Below are positions 41,554 to 50,505 of a stretch of 64,000 nucleotides of DNA, piece by piece. The notes under the pieces are model-generated. The model ran no database searches. It had not been told where the DNA came from and saw only the letters and a program-made list of their open reading frames with translations. The DNA lies in the NCBI GenBank assembly GCA_964561605.1, contig CAZLQD010000010.1, positions 62,001 through 126,000 of the forward strand, given 5' to 3'. The stretch comes from JALUZX01 sp964561605. Lineage in GTDB: Bacteria; Planctomycetota; UBA1135; JALUZX01. The position numbers were made by a program, and so were the translations under genes. Each line of letters starts with the position of its first letter. Position 1 is the first letter of the stretch.

Positions 41554-43486
41554 GCCGGAGCCGCCGGACCAGGGCCCGCACTTCCGGGTCGGCCGGACCG
41601 GAGAGAAGGGGAGCCAAGGCCCTCCTCGCCCCGGAAGGGTCCCCTTGCCTGATGAGAAGGTCCGCCCAGGCGAGCCGGGCCTTCCTCCCCACTCCGGGGA
41701 GGATCCGGCTCCCCCACTCCCAGAGGACCCGGGCCGCATCCCCTTCGCCAGCCGTGTCCAGGGCCGCAGCCCAGATGGCGAAGGTCCGATCCAGGGGAGC
41801 CGTGAAGGAGAGGATCGACTCGGCCGCCTCCACGCCCCGGCGGGCCAAGGCCCGGTCTTTCTCCAGGAAGGAAAGGGCCAGGAGGGACCGGCAGAGCTTC
41901 ACCCGGGGCATGACCTTCCAGGGAGTCCGCCGGACCTGGGTCCCGGCCAGGCTGAGAGCCTGCCGGCAAAGGTCGGCCCTCCCTTCCCGGGTCGCCCGGC
42001 GGACCAGGTATTCCACCAGGTTCACCGTGATCCCCTCGTTCTCGGGGTAGAGCTCCCGGGCCCGGCGGAAGGCCTCCAGGGCCCCTTGGTCGTCCCCCTT
42101 CTCTCCCAGGACCTGGCCCAACTGGGCCCAGGCCCGAAAAGACCGGGGGTCGGTCGCCAGGGTGGCCCGCCAGAGGGCCTCCCGGCTCCTCCAATCCCTG
42201 CACCTGAGGAAGGACCTTGTCCCCAGGACCAGGACCACCACAACGAGGAGGGCCGGCCCGGCCCACCTGGGGTAGGCCCGCCTCGAGAGGGCGGGAAGCC
42301 CGGCGGCCAGGCCCTTTCCGGCCAGGACGAGGGCAAGGACCAGGCCGGGACCGGCGGCGTAGAGACGGTGTTCGGCGAAGACCTGGTTCAGGGGGACCAG
42401 GATGGAAGGGGCCAGGAGCAACCCCGCCCAGGCGAGCCCTGCCCAGGAGAGTCTCCGGGAGGGAGAGAACCAGAGGACTCCCAGGAGGAAGAGGAGGACC
42501 GTCCCGAATCCCAGGAGGACGGGGCCCCGGAAGAAGGAGTCCTGGAGGGGAATCCAGTGGTCGGCGCTCAGCCGGACCGGAAAGAAGAGAAGTTCCACGG
42601 CCTTGCCAAGGGCCACGGCCTGGGTGGCGAGCTGGGTGACCATGTCCCTGCCTCCCCCGGTGAGGGGATCGGTGCCCCCCGTCCAGGCGGGAAGCCTGGC
42701 TGCGGCCACCCCGAGGAGATGCTTGCGGAGGACCAGGTAACCGGCCGCGAGGAGGACCGCCGGGGCAAGGGCCGTCACGGTCCTGCGGAACTTCTCACCC
42801 CGGGAAACCTCCATCCCCTGGGCGAAGAAGAGGAAGGGAAAGGCCGCCGCAGGAAAGACCACGGCCGGCTCCTTGGTCAGGAGGGCCCCGGCGAGAAGGA
42901 CCCAGGAGAGACAGAGAAAGGGAAGGGTTCCTCCTTTTTGCCCGGGTTCCAGGGCCTTCGCCGCCGAAAGGAGGGCCCCCAGGAGGAACACCCCCATGAG
43001 AAGGTCCGACCTGGAGGAGACGTGTCCCAGGACCTCCACGTTCAAAGGGTGGACCAGGAAGAGGACCGCCCCGGCGAAAGCCGCCCCCCTCCAGGGCGGT
43101 TCACCGTCCCCGCTCCCCCCCGCCTTCCCTCTCCGGGGAAGGAAACGAAGGAGGAAGAGGAAGACCAGGATCCCCATGACCCCGTGAAGGAGGAGGTTCG
43201 TCAAGTGCCAGAACCAGGGGGAGAGGCCGGCGGCGGCGAAGTCCAGGGCGTAGCTGACCAGGAGGACCGGCCTGTACATGGCGTTCCTGGGTATGGAACT
43301 GAAGCAGGTCGGATCGGTGAAGAAGCGGGGTATGTTTTCGAGCTTCCGGATGTGTGGATTCCGCGAGACGGAATGGAGGTCGTCGAAGGTGAAGCCTGCC
43401 TGGAGGGCGGGAAGGTCCGCCACCAGGGGAAGGACCAGGAGAAAGAGGAGAGCCGGGAAGAGGAGCCTTTCCTTCGCCGCCTTCAT
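41492..43486 (-). CDS. TMTC-like multi-spanning membrane protein with C-terminal TPR region
   Basis: 664 residues, the second such protein in the window. The first part has about ten hydrophobic segments, with an early FTFDDLHSVSRNPHIRK (~30-46) and VFAEHRLYAAGPGL near 370, the latter corresponding to the ADRYLYLP motif of DUF1736/TMTC proteins. TPR-like helices follow (FRAWAQLGQVLGEKGDDQGA, LEAFRRARELYPENEGITVN). The ATG at 43486 follows GGAGGCGG and overlaps the preceding glycosyltransferase stop by 4 bp (ATGA). The context (two glycosyltransferases directly upstream) suggests a glycan-transfer role at the membrane, as inference. Confidence 0.82.
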   Translation of the reverse strand: MKAAKERLLFPALLFLLVLPLVADLPALQAGFTFDDLHSVSRNPHIRKLENIPRFFTDPTCFSSIPRNAMYRPVLLVSYALDFAAAGLSPWFWHLTNLLLHGVMGILVFLFLLRFLPRRGKAGGSGDGEPPWRGAAFAGAVLFLVHPLNVEVLGHVSSRSDLLMGVFLLGALLSAAKALEPGQKGGTLPFLCLSWVLLAGALLTKEPAVVFPAAAFPFLFFAQGMEVSRGEKFRRTVTALAPAVLLAAGYLVLRKHLLGVAAARLPAWTGGTDPLTGGGRDMVTQLATQAVALGKAVELLFFPVRLSADHWIPLQDSFFRGPVLLGFGTVLLFLLGVLWFSPSRRLSWAGLAWAGLLLAPSILVPLNQVFAEHRLYAAGPGLVLALVLAGKGLAAGLPALSRRAYPRWAGPALLVVVVLVLGTRSFLRCRDWRSREALWRATLATDPRSFRAWAQLGQVLGEKGDDQGALEAFRRARELYPENEGITVNLVEYLVRRATREGRADLCRQALSLAGTQVRRTPWKVMPRVKLCRSLLALSFLEKDRALARRGVEAAESILSFTAPLDRTFAIWAAALDTAGEGDAARVLWEWGSRILPGVGRKARLAWADLLIRQGDPSGARRALAPLLSGPADPEVRALVRRLRLSGTSPGDTSGSPGASPPRR

Positions 43487-44670
43487 CGAACCGCCTCCAG
43501 CGGGGATTCCTCCCTTTTCCCGGGCCTTTGAACTTCCGCCCCCCCCCCAGGCGCCTCGATGCCGAGTCCTTCCAGGATGGACCTCCACCGGGCCGCGAGG
43601 GCGGGGAGGGAGAACCGGTCCCGGAAGGCCTTCCACCCTTTCCGTGCGGCCTCCTCCAGCCTGCCTGGGGCGTTCCGCAGTTCTTCCAGTCTGGCCGCCA
43701 GGGCCCGGGGGTCCCCCCGGGGGACCAGGAAGACCTCCTCCTCGGGGCGAAGGAGCCTCCTGACAGCCCGGGAGTCCCCGGTCAGGACGGGCCTTCCCTC
43801 GGCAAGGCCGTGATAGACCTTCAAGGGGACCACACGGTCGGCCTTTCCCGAGGTTCCGAAGATACCAAGGGACAAGTGGCTCTCCCGGATCTCCCTTCCC
43901 AGAGTCTCCCTGTCGAGCCAGTCCTCGACGAACCGGATCCGTCCGCCCCGGTACCCCCGGCGGAAACGGCGCGCCCCATCTCCTCCGCCGACCAGGGTGA
44001 GCTCCACCGGTGCCTTGCAGGTGACCAGGGCCTCCAGGATGGTGCCCACACCCTGCAAGGGAGGCCCCGTCCCGGCGAAGAAGAGCCTCAGGGCTTCCCC
44101 CGGGCGGGGAGGGAGGTAGGGCTCGGGCCACTCCGGGGCATCGGGGTCACCGCAGGGGATCCAATCGAACCTCTCCCGGGGAAGACCCGTGAGCTCCGCG
44201 GCGAAACGGCACATCTCCTCGGTGTCCAGGAGGACCAGGTCGCCGGCGGCGCAGGTCCTCCTGTCGATGGCCTGGAGGAAGCGGGCACCCACCCCCCTCT
44301 CGGGCCAGAGCCTCCTGTCCAGGGAGACCGTGTCGTAGAGGGAGAGGAAGAGGTCCACCAGGACCGGCACACCCGGCCAGAGCCGCTTCGCCAGGTCCGC
44401 CGTTCCGTAGGCGGGGTACCCCACCAGGACCAGGTCGGGAGGGGGAAGTTCCCGGCCCTCCTTGAGAAGGCGGCGCCTGGCGGCAAGAACCTTCCCAGCC
44501 GCGGCGGCGAGCTTCAAAGGCCCCTGGAAGAGCCTCCCCCTGTCCCTCCACCCCGGAGGGAGGGTCAGCCGCTCCAGGCGGGCGCCCAGGAGCTCCAGGG
44601 ACCGGACGAGGGCCCTGATCCGGGGGTAGCCCGGTCCTTCATCGACCGTCCCGAAAAGGAGGACTCTCAA
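43483..44670 (-). CDS. Glycosyltransferase, GT4-like (GT-B fold)
   Basis: 395 residues from a TTG start at 44670, whose TTGA overlaps the stop of the upstream glycosyltransferase; GAGGGAG lies just before it. The N-terminus begins RVLLFGTVDEGPGYPRIRAL. The C-terminal half has PVELTLVGGGDGARRF, RIRFVEDWLDRETLGREI and the donor-binding-like VVPLKVYHGLAEGRPVLTGD, which fits the E-x7-E area of GT4 enzymes loosely. Substrates are unknown. It is part of a three-gene overlapping set (GT2, GT4-like, TMTC-like) likely making or attaching a surface glycan. Confidence 0.82.
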   Translation of the reverse strand: MRVLLFGTVDEGPGYPRIRALVRSLELLGARLERLTLPPGWRDRGRLFQGPLKLAAAAGKVLAARRRLLKEGRELPPPDLVLVGYPAYGTADLAKRLWPGVPVLVDLFLSLYDTVSLDRRLWPERGVGARFLQAIDRRTCAAGDLVLLDTEEMCRFAAELTGLPRERFDWIPCGDPDAPEWPEPYLPPRPGEALRLFFAGTGPPLQGVGTILEALVTCKAPVELTLVGGGDGARRFRRGYRGGRIRFVEDWLDRETLGREIRESHLSLGIFGTSGKADRVVPLKVYHGLAEGRPVLTGDSRAVRRLLRPEEEVFLVPRGDPRALAARLEELRNAPGRLEEAARKGWKAFRDRFSLPALAARWRSILEGLGIEAPGGGAEVQRPGKREESPLEAVR

Positions 44671-45653
44671 GACTCCCTCTCGCCTCTTTCGCTGGACCGT
44701 TCGTACCGGAGCTGCGCCACCTGTTCGGAGACGAGCCCCAGGAAGAAGAGGATGGACCCCTGGACCAGGAGGAGGACGCCCATGTTGGTGAAACGGTGGG
44801 ACGTAAGGAAAGTGTAGACGTAGTAGAGGGCCCCCAGGGTCCAGACGGAGAAGGCCAGGGGGAGGAAGACCTTGAGGGGGGAGAAGAGAGTCGTGATCTT
44901 GAGGAGGATCAGGAAGAACCGTGATCCGTCCCGGAAGATCCGGATCTTGGAGTTCCCCTTCCGCCGGGCCGGGAGGAAGGGGACGTACTTCACCGAGTAG
45001 CCCGCCCGGATCATGGCCAGGGTGATGGTCGTGGGATAGGAGAAGGTGTTGGGCAGGAGGTAGAGGAAGGAGAGGAGGGGCTTGCGGCGGACCAGGCGGA
45101 AACCGCTGGTCAGGTCCTCGATCTTCCTGCCCGTCACGTAGCTGGCCAGGCCGTTGTAGACCCGGTTGGCCAGGTTCCTGTGGAAGGACCCGCCTCCCTT
45201 CCGGGCCCCCACGACCATGTCGTAATCCCCCAGGTATTCCAGGAGCCTGGGAATCTCCTCGGGGGGATGCTGGCCGTCGGCGTCCATGAGGAGGATCCAA
45301 TCCCCCCGGGCCTCCCGGATTCCCCGCTTCACGGCTGCGCCGTTGCCCAGGGATTCGGGGTGGCTCACGACACGGGCACCGAATTCCCTCGCCAGGGAGG
45401 GTGTGCCGTCGCCGGAACCGTCGTCCACGAGAAGGATCTCGCAGGCCAGGTGGGGCTGGGCCTGGAGGACTTCCCTCAGGCGGGGAAGGAGGGTAATGAG
45501 GTTGGCCCTCTCGTCCAGGGCGGGAAGCACCACCGTGAGGGTGGTCCAGACCTTCCCCCGCCGTCTCCTCCCGGGTTCCAGGACTGGAGAGGGAGCGAGG
45601 CCTTCCCTGGACTGGATCTCCTTTGCCGCCGTCACAAGGAGGTCTTCGGCCAA
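44667..45653 (-). CDS. Family 2 glycosyltransferase with C-terminal membrane helices (DPM1/ArnC-like)
   Basis: 328 residues. The GT-A domain has TVVLPALDERANLITLLPRL, EILLVDDGSGDGT and the metal-binding ILLMDADGQHPPEE, then GARKGGGSFHRNLANRVYN and LTSGFRLVRRK. Two C-terminal membrane helices (VFLPLAFSVWTLGALYYVY and MGVLLLVQGSILFFLGLV) suggest a polyprenyl-phosphate sugar synthase. The start is a TTG at 45653 behind GAGGGG; a GTG six codons later is an alternative. It leads an overlapping three-gene set and lies 99 bp past the pilin terminator. Confidence 0.87.
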   Translation of the reverse strand: MAEDLLVTAAKEIQSREGLAPSPVLEPGRRRRGKVWTTLTVVLPALDERANLITLLPRLREVLQAQPHLACEILLVDDGSGDGTPSLAREFGARVVSHPESLGNGAAVKRGIREARGDWILLMDADGQHPPEEIPRLLEYLGDYDMVVGARKGGGSFHRNLANRVYNGLASYVTGRKIEDLTSGFRLVRRKPLLSFLYLLPNTFSYPTTITLAMIRAGYSVKYVPFLPARRKGNSKIRIFRDGSRFFLILLKITTLFSPLKVFLPLAFSVWTLGALYYVYTFLTSHRFTNMGVLLLVQGSILFFLGLVSEQVAQLRYERSSERGERES

Positions 45654-45751
45654 GGTGCCCCTCTACCTTGAAGGTGGTTTTTCTCCCATCCCCCCATGGC
45701 ATGGGAAGTATGGAGCGGCCTGCCGGGGGGGAAGACGGCCGGCCGGGAAAG

Positions 45752-45781
45752 CAAAAAACAAAGGGGCGCGTGAAGCGCCCC
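45752..45781 (-). terminator. Rho-independent terminator of the pilus operon
   Basis: Reading leftwards, a perfect 7-bp stem GGGGCGC / GCGCCCC (45781-45775 with 45769-45763), a five-base loop and a TTTGTTTTTTG tract at 45762-45752. It lies about 31 bases past the pilin stop. Confidence 0.88.
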
Positions 45782-45812
45782 TTTTCTCCGTCCCTCTTCT
45801 TGTCTTCCTGGA

Positions 45813-46499
45813 TCAGTTGACCAGGGTCCAGACCTCGCCGTTGTTGGCGGTGTGGCCCACGGCGGTGGTGCCGGCCATGGTGGTGACGCCGTTCAGGTAG
45901 GCAGCGTTCCAGGCGGGCGTCGTGGTGCTTCCGCTGTAGCGGGCGGTGGTGTTCTTGCAGGCCAGGACGTCACCGGAGGCGTCCACGAAGAAGGCCCTGT
46001 TGCCCGAGTTGCCCCGGTTCACCGGCCAGGCGTAGCAGCACCAGGTCGTCTCGGCGTACTGGGGATCCACGGCGGCGTAGCCGGTCTGGGTCTCGGTCAC
46101 GCCGTGCAGGTTGGAGTCCGGCAGGAAGATCCGGAAGTAGTAGCCGGACCTGGAGAGGAGGCCGTTGGCATCCAGGTTGCCGAAGCTCCGGGAGACCACG
46201 GGCGGGCTGATGCGGGTCGTCGTGGCGGCACCGGAGGCGTTCCGGATTCCCAGCGTGCCGGACAGCTCCTTGAAGAAACCGTATTCGCCCTGGCCGTTGT
46301 TGTTCACGTCGATGGCGGCGCTGGCCTGGACCTGGCCCTGAGCGGCGCTCAGGTTCTTCAAGGTCCCGATGGCGGCCGTCTCGTTGGCGTTGATCCTGGC
46401 GGCCAACAGGTTGGGGATTGCGATCGAGGCGATGATCGCGATGATGGCGATCACGATCATGAGCTCGATCAGCGTGAAACCGTGGACATTCTTCTTCAT
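45813..46499 (-). CDS. Type IV pilin-like prepilin
   Basis: 228 residues with a class III signal: MKKNVHG before cleavage, then FTLIELMIVIAIIAIIASIA. Phe8 becomes the first mature residue and Glu12 is the conserved Glu5. The N-terminal helix continues with NLLAARINANETAAIGTLKN, typical of major-pilin-like proteins of delta-proteobacterial, acidobacterial and planctomycete type. The globular domain contains two adjacent cysteines (WCCYAW) and one later (VLACKN). AAGGAG precedes the ATG at good spacing. It follows pilC and a TPR gene in the operon and ends at a terminator. Confidence 0.92.
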   Translation of the reverse strand: MKKNVHGFTLIELMIVIAIIAIIASIAIPNLLAARINANETAAIGTLKNLSAAQGQVQASAAIDVNNNGQGEYGFFKELSGTLGIRNASGAATTTRISPPVVSRSFGNLDANGLLSRSGYYFRIFLPDSNLHGVTETQTGYAAVDPQYAETTWCCYAWPVNRGNSGNRAFFVDASGDVLACKNTTARYSGSTTTPAWNAAYLNGVTTMAGTTAVGHTANNGEVWTLVN

Positions 46500-46591
46500 C
46501 TCGAGAGCTCCTTTTCTTAGGGAAACAAAAAACGTCCCGAACCTCTTCCCTTGTCCTCTCCTCCTTCTTCCCGCCCGCCGGAAGGAACCGG

Positions 46592-47500
46592 TCACTTCCG
46601 GCCCTTCTCCTCACCCAGGGCCTTGAGCCTGGGATCGCGGGCGATCTTTCGGAACTCCTTCCTCTCGAGGGCCGCCTCGAGAAGTCCCGGGGCCTTCTTC
46701 CCCAGGACCAGGAGGACACTGGTTGCAGTTTCGGCATCGCCCTGGCGCAACTTGAGCTCCGCCAGGTGAAGGAGGGCCGAGGGGCGGCTCGATCCGGCAC
46801 GCTCGAGGCACTCGGCCCCCTTTCCTGCGTCTCCGGCCCGCTCGTAGAAGAGGCCGCAGGCCTCCTCAACCTCGGGATCGCCCCCCGAACAGGAGCAGGC
46901 CTCGTCGATGTAGGGCCGCACCTCGGGCAGGGGAGCCTTCTCCTTGAGAAGGGCCTCGCCCACCATCAGGTTCCAGCGCGCCCGGTCCGCCTTGGTGAGG
47001 ACCGACGGTTCCAGCGTATTCAGCCACTCCCTGGCCTCGCGGGGCTTTCCCCGGTCCAACTGGATCCGGGCCAGGGAGAAGGTCAGGGAGCGCCGCCTTT
47101 CGGGGGAGCACCCCTCCTGCTCCAGGGCTTTCCTGTAGTAGTCCAGGGCCCCGGCCCTGTCGTCACCGAGGAGCCGGGCGTATCCCAGGAATTCCAGGAT
47201 GCAGGCAAGGTCCTCCCCCTTCCATCCCTCCACGCCCCCGCCGCCGGCGAGGGCCGCCCTGACCTGCCGCTCGGCGGAAAGGAGGTTCTCCTCCGCCTGG
47301 GCCAGCATCTTACGTCGAAGGGCATTCGGCTCGCCCTTCCAGATCCTGGGCATCATCCGCACCGAATCCAGGGTGATCTGGGCGGAACGGACCAGGGTTC
47401 CCGGGTCGGCCTCGGCCTTCCTGATGAACCCTGCCCACGCCAGGGCGGCGCAAACCACCGCGGCGGTTCCGTAGAGGGCGATTCTTCCCTTGTCTTCCAT
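46592..47500 (-). CDS. Membrane-anchored TPR protein in the pilus operon
   Basis: 302 residues with one N-terminal membrane helix (RIALYGTAAVVCAALAWAGF, ~5-24) and a periplasmic TPR-like body (LTFSLARIQLDRGKPREARE, SALLHLAELKLRQGDAETAT). A cysteine-containing loop (EACSCSGGDPEVEEACGLF) is notable. The ATG at 47500 follows AAGGGA. It lies 22 bp after pilC and 92 bp before the pilin, positions where pilus assembly or alignment factors are found. A PilF-like role is possible but PilF is a lipoprotein and this is not. Confidence 0.75.
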   Translation of the reverse strand: MEDKGRIALYGTAAVVCAALAWAGFIRKAEADPGTLVRSAQITLDSVRMMPRIWKGEPNALRRKMLAQAEENLLSAERQVRAALAGGGGVEGWKGEDLACILEFLGYARLLGDDRAGALDYYRKALEQEGCSPERRRSLTFSLARIQLDRGKPREAREWLNTLEPSVLTKADRARWNLMVGEALLKEKAPLPEVRPYIDEACSCSGGDPEVEEACGLFYERAGDAGKGAECLERAGSSRPSALLHLAELKLRQGDAETATSVLLVLGKKAPGLLEAALERKEFRKIARDPRLKALGEEKGRK

Positions 47501-47522
47501 GAATCCCTTCTTTTCCGTTTTC

Positions 47523-48770
47523 TCAGCCGGAGTGGCCCAGCTTCTCCTGGAGCTTGAAGATCGGCAGGAAGATGGCGAGCACGATCCCGCCGACGATGAC
47601 ACCCATGATCCCGATCATGATGGGCTCGATGAGGGAGGTGAGCCCCTTCACCTCCTGGGAGACCTGTTCGTCGTAGAACTCGGAGATCTTCTCGAGCAGG
47701 TTCTCCAGGGAGCCGGACCGCTCGCCGATTCCGATCATCTTGGTCACCATGGGCGGAAACACCTGGGACCGGGCCAGGGGCTCGGCCAGGGTGTCACCCT
47801 CCTTGACGCTCTCCTTCGCCTGGTCGATGGCCTGGGAGAGGACCATGTTGCCCGTGGTCTCGGAGACGATCTCCATGGCCCCGAGGATGGGGACGCCCGA
47901 CTTCACCAGGGTGGAGAAGGTGCGGGCGAAGCGGGAGATGGAGACCTTCCGGAAGAGAGGCCCGAAGATGGGCATCCTGAGCATCATCTTGTCGAAGAGG
48001 TACCTTCCCTTCGGGGTCTTCTTGAAGAGGGTGATCCCGGCGAAGAAGGCGAAGATTCCGCCCAGGATGATGTGCCAGGATTCCTTGCAGAAGTCCGACA
48101 CGTTCAGGATCGCCTGGGTGATGCCGGGAAGGTCGATGTCCAGGGAGTCGAAGACGGGCCTGAACTGGGGCACGATCCCCACCATCAGGAACCCGGCGAT
48201 GCCGAAGACCAGGACCAGGGAGACCACCGGGTAGGTCATGGCCGACTTGATCTCCCCCTTGAGTTTCTGGGCGGCCTCCTGGTACTCGGCAAGACGCTGG
48301 AGGATGATGTCCAACTGGCCCGACATCTCGCCGGCCTTGATCATGGAGACGTAGATGTCGCTGAAGACCTTGGGGTGCCGGGAGAGCCCCATGGAGAGGT
48401 CCGCCCCGCCCCGGATGTCCTCGGTGACCTGCTGGAGGCACGCCCGGAACTGGGGGGATTCGGCCTGCTCCCCAAGGACCTCCAGTGCCTCCAGGAGGGG
48501 AATACCGGAACTCAGCATGGTCGAGAGCTGGCGGGTGAAGAGGACGACCTCGCCCTTCTTGGCGCCGGCCTTGGCCGCCCCGCCGCCGCCCTTCTTCCCC
48601 CCAAGGGAGATGTTGAAGCTCAAGCCGCCTCCGGCGGGCTTGATCTCCATGGGGACCAGGCCTTTCTTCCGGAGTTCGGCGATGACCTCCGCCTCGGTGG
48701 CCGCCTCGATGGTACCGGACACGTTCCGGCCCCCTTGACTCCTGGCCGAATACTTGAATTTCTTGGCCAT
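47523..48770 (-). CDS. pilC: Type IV pilus inner-membrane platform protein
   Basis: 415 residues with two T2SSF domains, one per half. The N-terminal MAKKFKYSARSQGGRNVSGT and LRKKGLVPMEIKP are typical of PilC/GspF. Membrane helices appear near SLVLVFGIAGFLMVGIVP, HIILGGIFAFFAGITLF and IGIMGVIVGGIVLAIFLPIF. Conserved GEMSGQLDIILQRLAEY and GERSGSLENLLEKISEFYD mark each half. The protein anchors the PilB/PilT motor beneath the pilus. GGAGG precedes the ATG. It is 25 bp downstream of pilB. Confidence 0.96.
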   Translation of the reverse strand: MAKKFKYSARSQGGRNVSGTIEAATEAEVIAELRKKGLVPMEIKPAGGGLSFNISLGGKKGGGGAAKAGAKKGEVVLFTRQLSTMLSSGIPLLEALEVLGEQAESPQFRACLQQVTEDIRGGADLSMGLSRHPKVFSDIYVSMIKAGEMSGQLDIILQRLAEYQEAAQKLKGEIKSAMTYPVVSLVLVFGIAGFLMVGIVPQFRPVFDSLDIDLPGITQAILNVSDFCKESWHIILGGIFAFFAGITLFKKTPKGRYLFDKMMLRMPIFGPLFRKVSISRFARTFSTLVKSGVPILGAMEIVSETTGNMVLSQAIDQAKESVKEGDTLAEPLARSQVFPPMVTKMIGIGERSGSLENLLEKISEFYDEQVSQEVKGLTSLIEPIMIGIMGVIVGGIVLAIFLPIFKLQEKLGHSG

Positions 48771-48795
48771 TTCGAGCTACCTCCTTCTCCCCCCG

Positions 48796-50505
48796 TCAAT
48801 CCGCCATGGTGACTCTGAGCATCTCCTCCAGGGACGTCTTGCCCCTGAGAACGTTGAGGACGGCGCAACGCCTGAGGGTGATCATCCCCTCTTCGATGGC
48901 CTTCTTCTTCAGGTCCTGAACGTTCGCCCTCTCCACGATCATCCGCTTGAGCCCCTCCGTGATGGGCATGGTCTCCAGGAGGGCGAAACGTCCCTTGTAG
49001 CCGCCGCTGCACCTTGGGCATCCGGCGGCCTTGTAGATGGTGATGTCCTCCTTCAGGTCCTCCTCGGTGAAGCCCAGGGCCAGGAGCCTCTCCTTCGGAG
49101 GGGTCTCGATGGGCTCCCTGCAGTAGGTGCAGAGTTTCCGACAAAGCCTCTGGGCGCAGATCAGGATGGTGGAACTGGCCACCATGAAGGGATCCAGGCC
49201 CATGTCCACCATACGGGTCACGGTGGAAGCGGCGTCGTTGGTATGGAGGGTCGAGAGGACCAGATGGCCCGTCAAGGCGGCCTTCACCGCGATCTGGATG
49301 GTCTCGGTGTCGCGGATCTCGCCCAGGAGGATCACGTCCGGATCCTGGCGGAGGATGGATCTCAAGGCCGCGGCGAAGGTGAGGCCCCGCTTGGGGTTCA
49401 CCGGAACCTGGTTGATCCCCTCCATGGTGTATTCAACCGGGTCCTCCACGGTGACCAGGTTGATCTCCGGCTTGGCGATCTCCTTCACGGCCGAGTAGAG
49501 GGTCGTGGACTTACCGGAACCGGTGGGCCCCGTGACCAGGATCATCCCGTAGGGCTTCTTGATGGCCTCGGCGTAGTCGTTGAGGGCCTTCTCCTCGAAA
49601 CCCAGGTCCTTGAGGCTCAGGGAAAGGTTGCTTCCGTCCAGGATACGCATCACCACCTTCTCCCCGTAGACCACGGGAAGGAGGGAGACTCGGAAGTCGA
49701 TGGCCCTTCCCTCGAACCGGATCTGGAACTTGCCGTCCTGGGGCTTCATCCGCTCGGCGATGTCCAGGGCCGCCATGATCTTGATCCTGGAGGTGATGGC
49801 CGACTGCATCTTCTTGGGCGGCTGCATCACGTCCACCAGGACTCCGTCCTTCCTGTAGCGGACCTTCACCTTCTTCTCGAAGGGCTCGATGTGGATATCG
49901 GAGACCTTCTCCTTGACGGCCTTGGAGATGATCATGTTGACCAGCTTGACCACCGGCGAGCCTTCGTCGCTCAGGTCGGAGAGGTCCAGGGAATCGTCCC
50001 CGAGATCGTCCTCCTTGAGTTCCACGTCGTTGCCGTCGTAGTCCCCCAGGACTTCGTCCATCTGGCTCTCGGCGGACTTGTAGAACCTGCCGATGGCCTC
50101 CCGGATGGCCGTCTCGTCCCCCACGACGGGCCTGAGCTGGCACCCGGTGATGATCCGGATGTCGTCCAGCTTCAATACGTCGAAGGGGTTTCCAACGGCC
50201 AAGGTCAGGACGTCCCCGACCCTGTCGATGGGGAGGATGCCGTAGTCCACGGCCACTTCCTGGGGTACGGTCTCCAGGACCTCCTCGTTGGGCTGGATCC
50301 GCTCCAGGTCCACGGGGACCATGTTGGCGGCCTGGGCGATGAGACCGAGGATCTCCCTGGATTCCAGGATTCCCGCCTCCACCAGGACCGCCTGGAGGGT
50401 CTTCTTCTCCTCCCGTGCCTTGGCGACGTATTCGTCGGCCTTCTCGGGGGACAGGGTCCCCGAGCTCACCAGGATGGTCCGTAATTTCTTGGAGAGAGTG
50501 CTCAT
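48796..50505 (-). CDS. pilB: Type IV pilus assembly ATPase
   Basis: 569 residues. The N-terminal MshEN-like domain (1-145) is followed by an acidic linker (DYDGNDVELKEDDLGDDSLD). The motor then has Walker A GPTGSGKS at 326-333, Walker B DPDVILLGEIRD, a His box LVLSTLHTNDAAS and the zinc-type CRKLCTYCREP with CPRC further on. These fit extension ATPase PilB/GspE. The ATG at 50505 overlaps the pilT stop by one base (TGATG); a GTG immediately upstream is also possible. The MshEN-type N-terminus binds c-di-GMP in some relatives. Confidence 0.96.
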   Translation of the reverse strand: MSTLSKKLRTILVSSGTLSPEKADEYVAKAREEKKTLQAVLVEAGILESREILGLIAQAANMVPVDLERIQPNEEVLETVPQEVAVDYGILPIDRVGDVLTLAVGNPFDVLKLDDIRIITGCQLRPVVGDETAIREAIGRFYKSAESQMDEVLGDYDGNDVELKEDDLGDDSLDLSDLSDEGSPVVKLVNMIISKAVKEKVSDIHIEPFEKKVKVRYRKDGVLVDVMQPPKKMQSAITSRIKIMAALDIAERMKPQDGKFQIRFEGRAIDFRVSLLPVVYGEKVVMRILDGSNLSLSLKDLGFEEKALNDYAEAIKKPYGMILVTGPTGSGKSTTLYSAVKEIAKPEINLVTVEDPVEYTMEGINQVPVNPKRGLTFAAALRSILRQDPDVILLGEIRDTETIQIAVKAALTGHLVLSTLHTNDAASTVTRMVDMGLDPFMVASSTILICAQRLCRKLCTYCREPIETPPKERLLALGFTEEDLKEDITIYKAAGCPRCSGGYKGRFALLETMPITEGLKRMIVERANVQDLKKKAIEEGMITLRRCAVLNVLRGKTSLEEMLRVTMAD

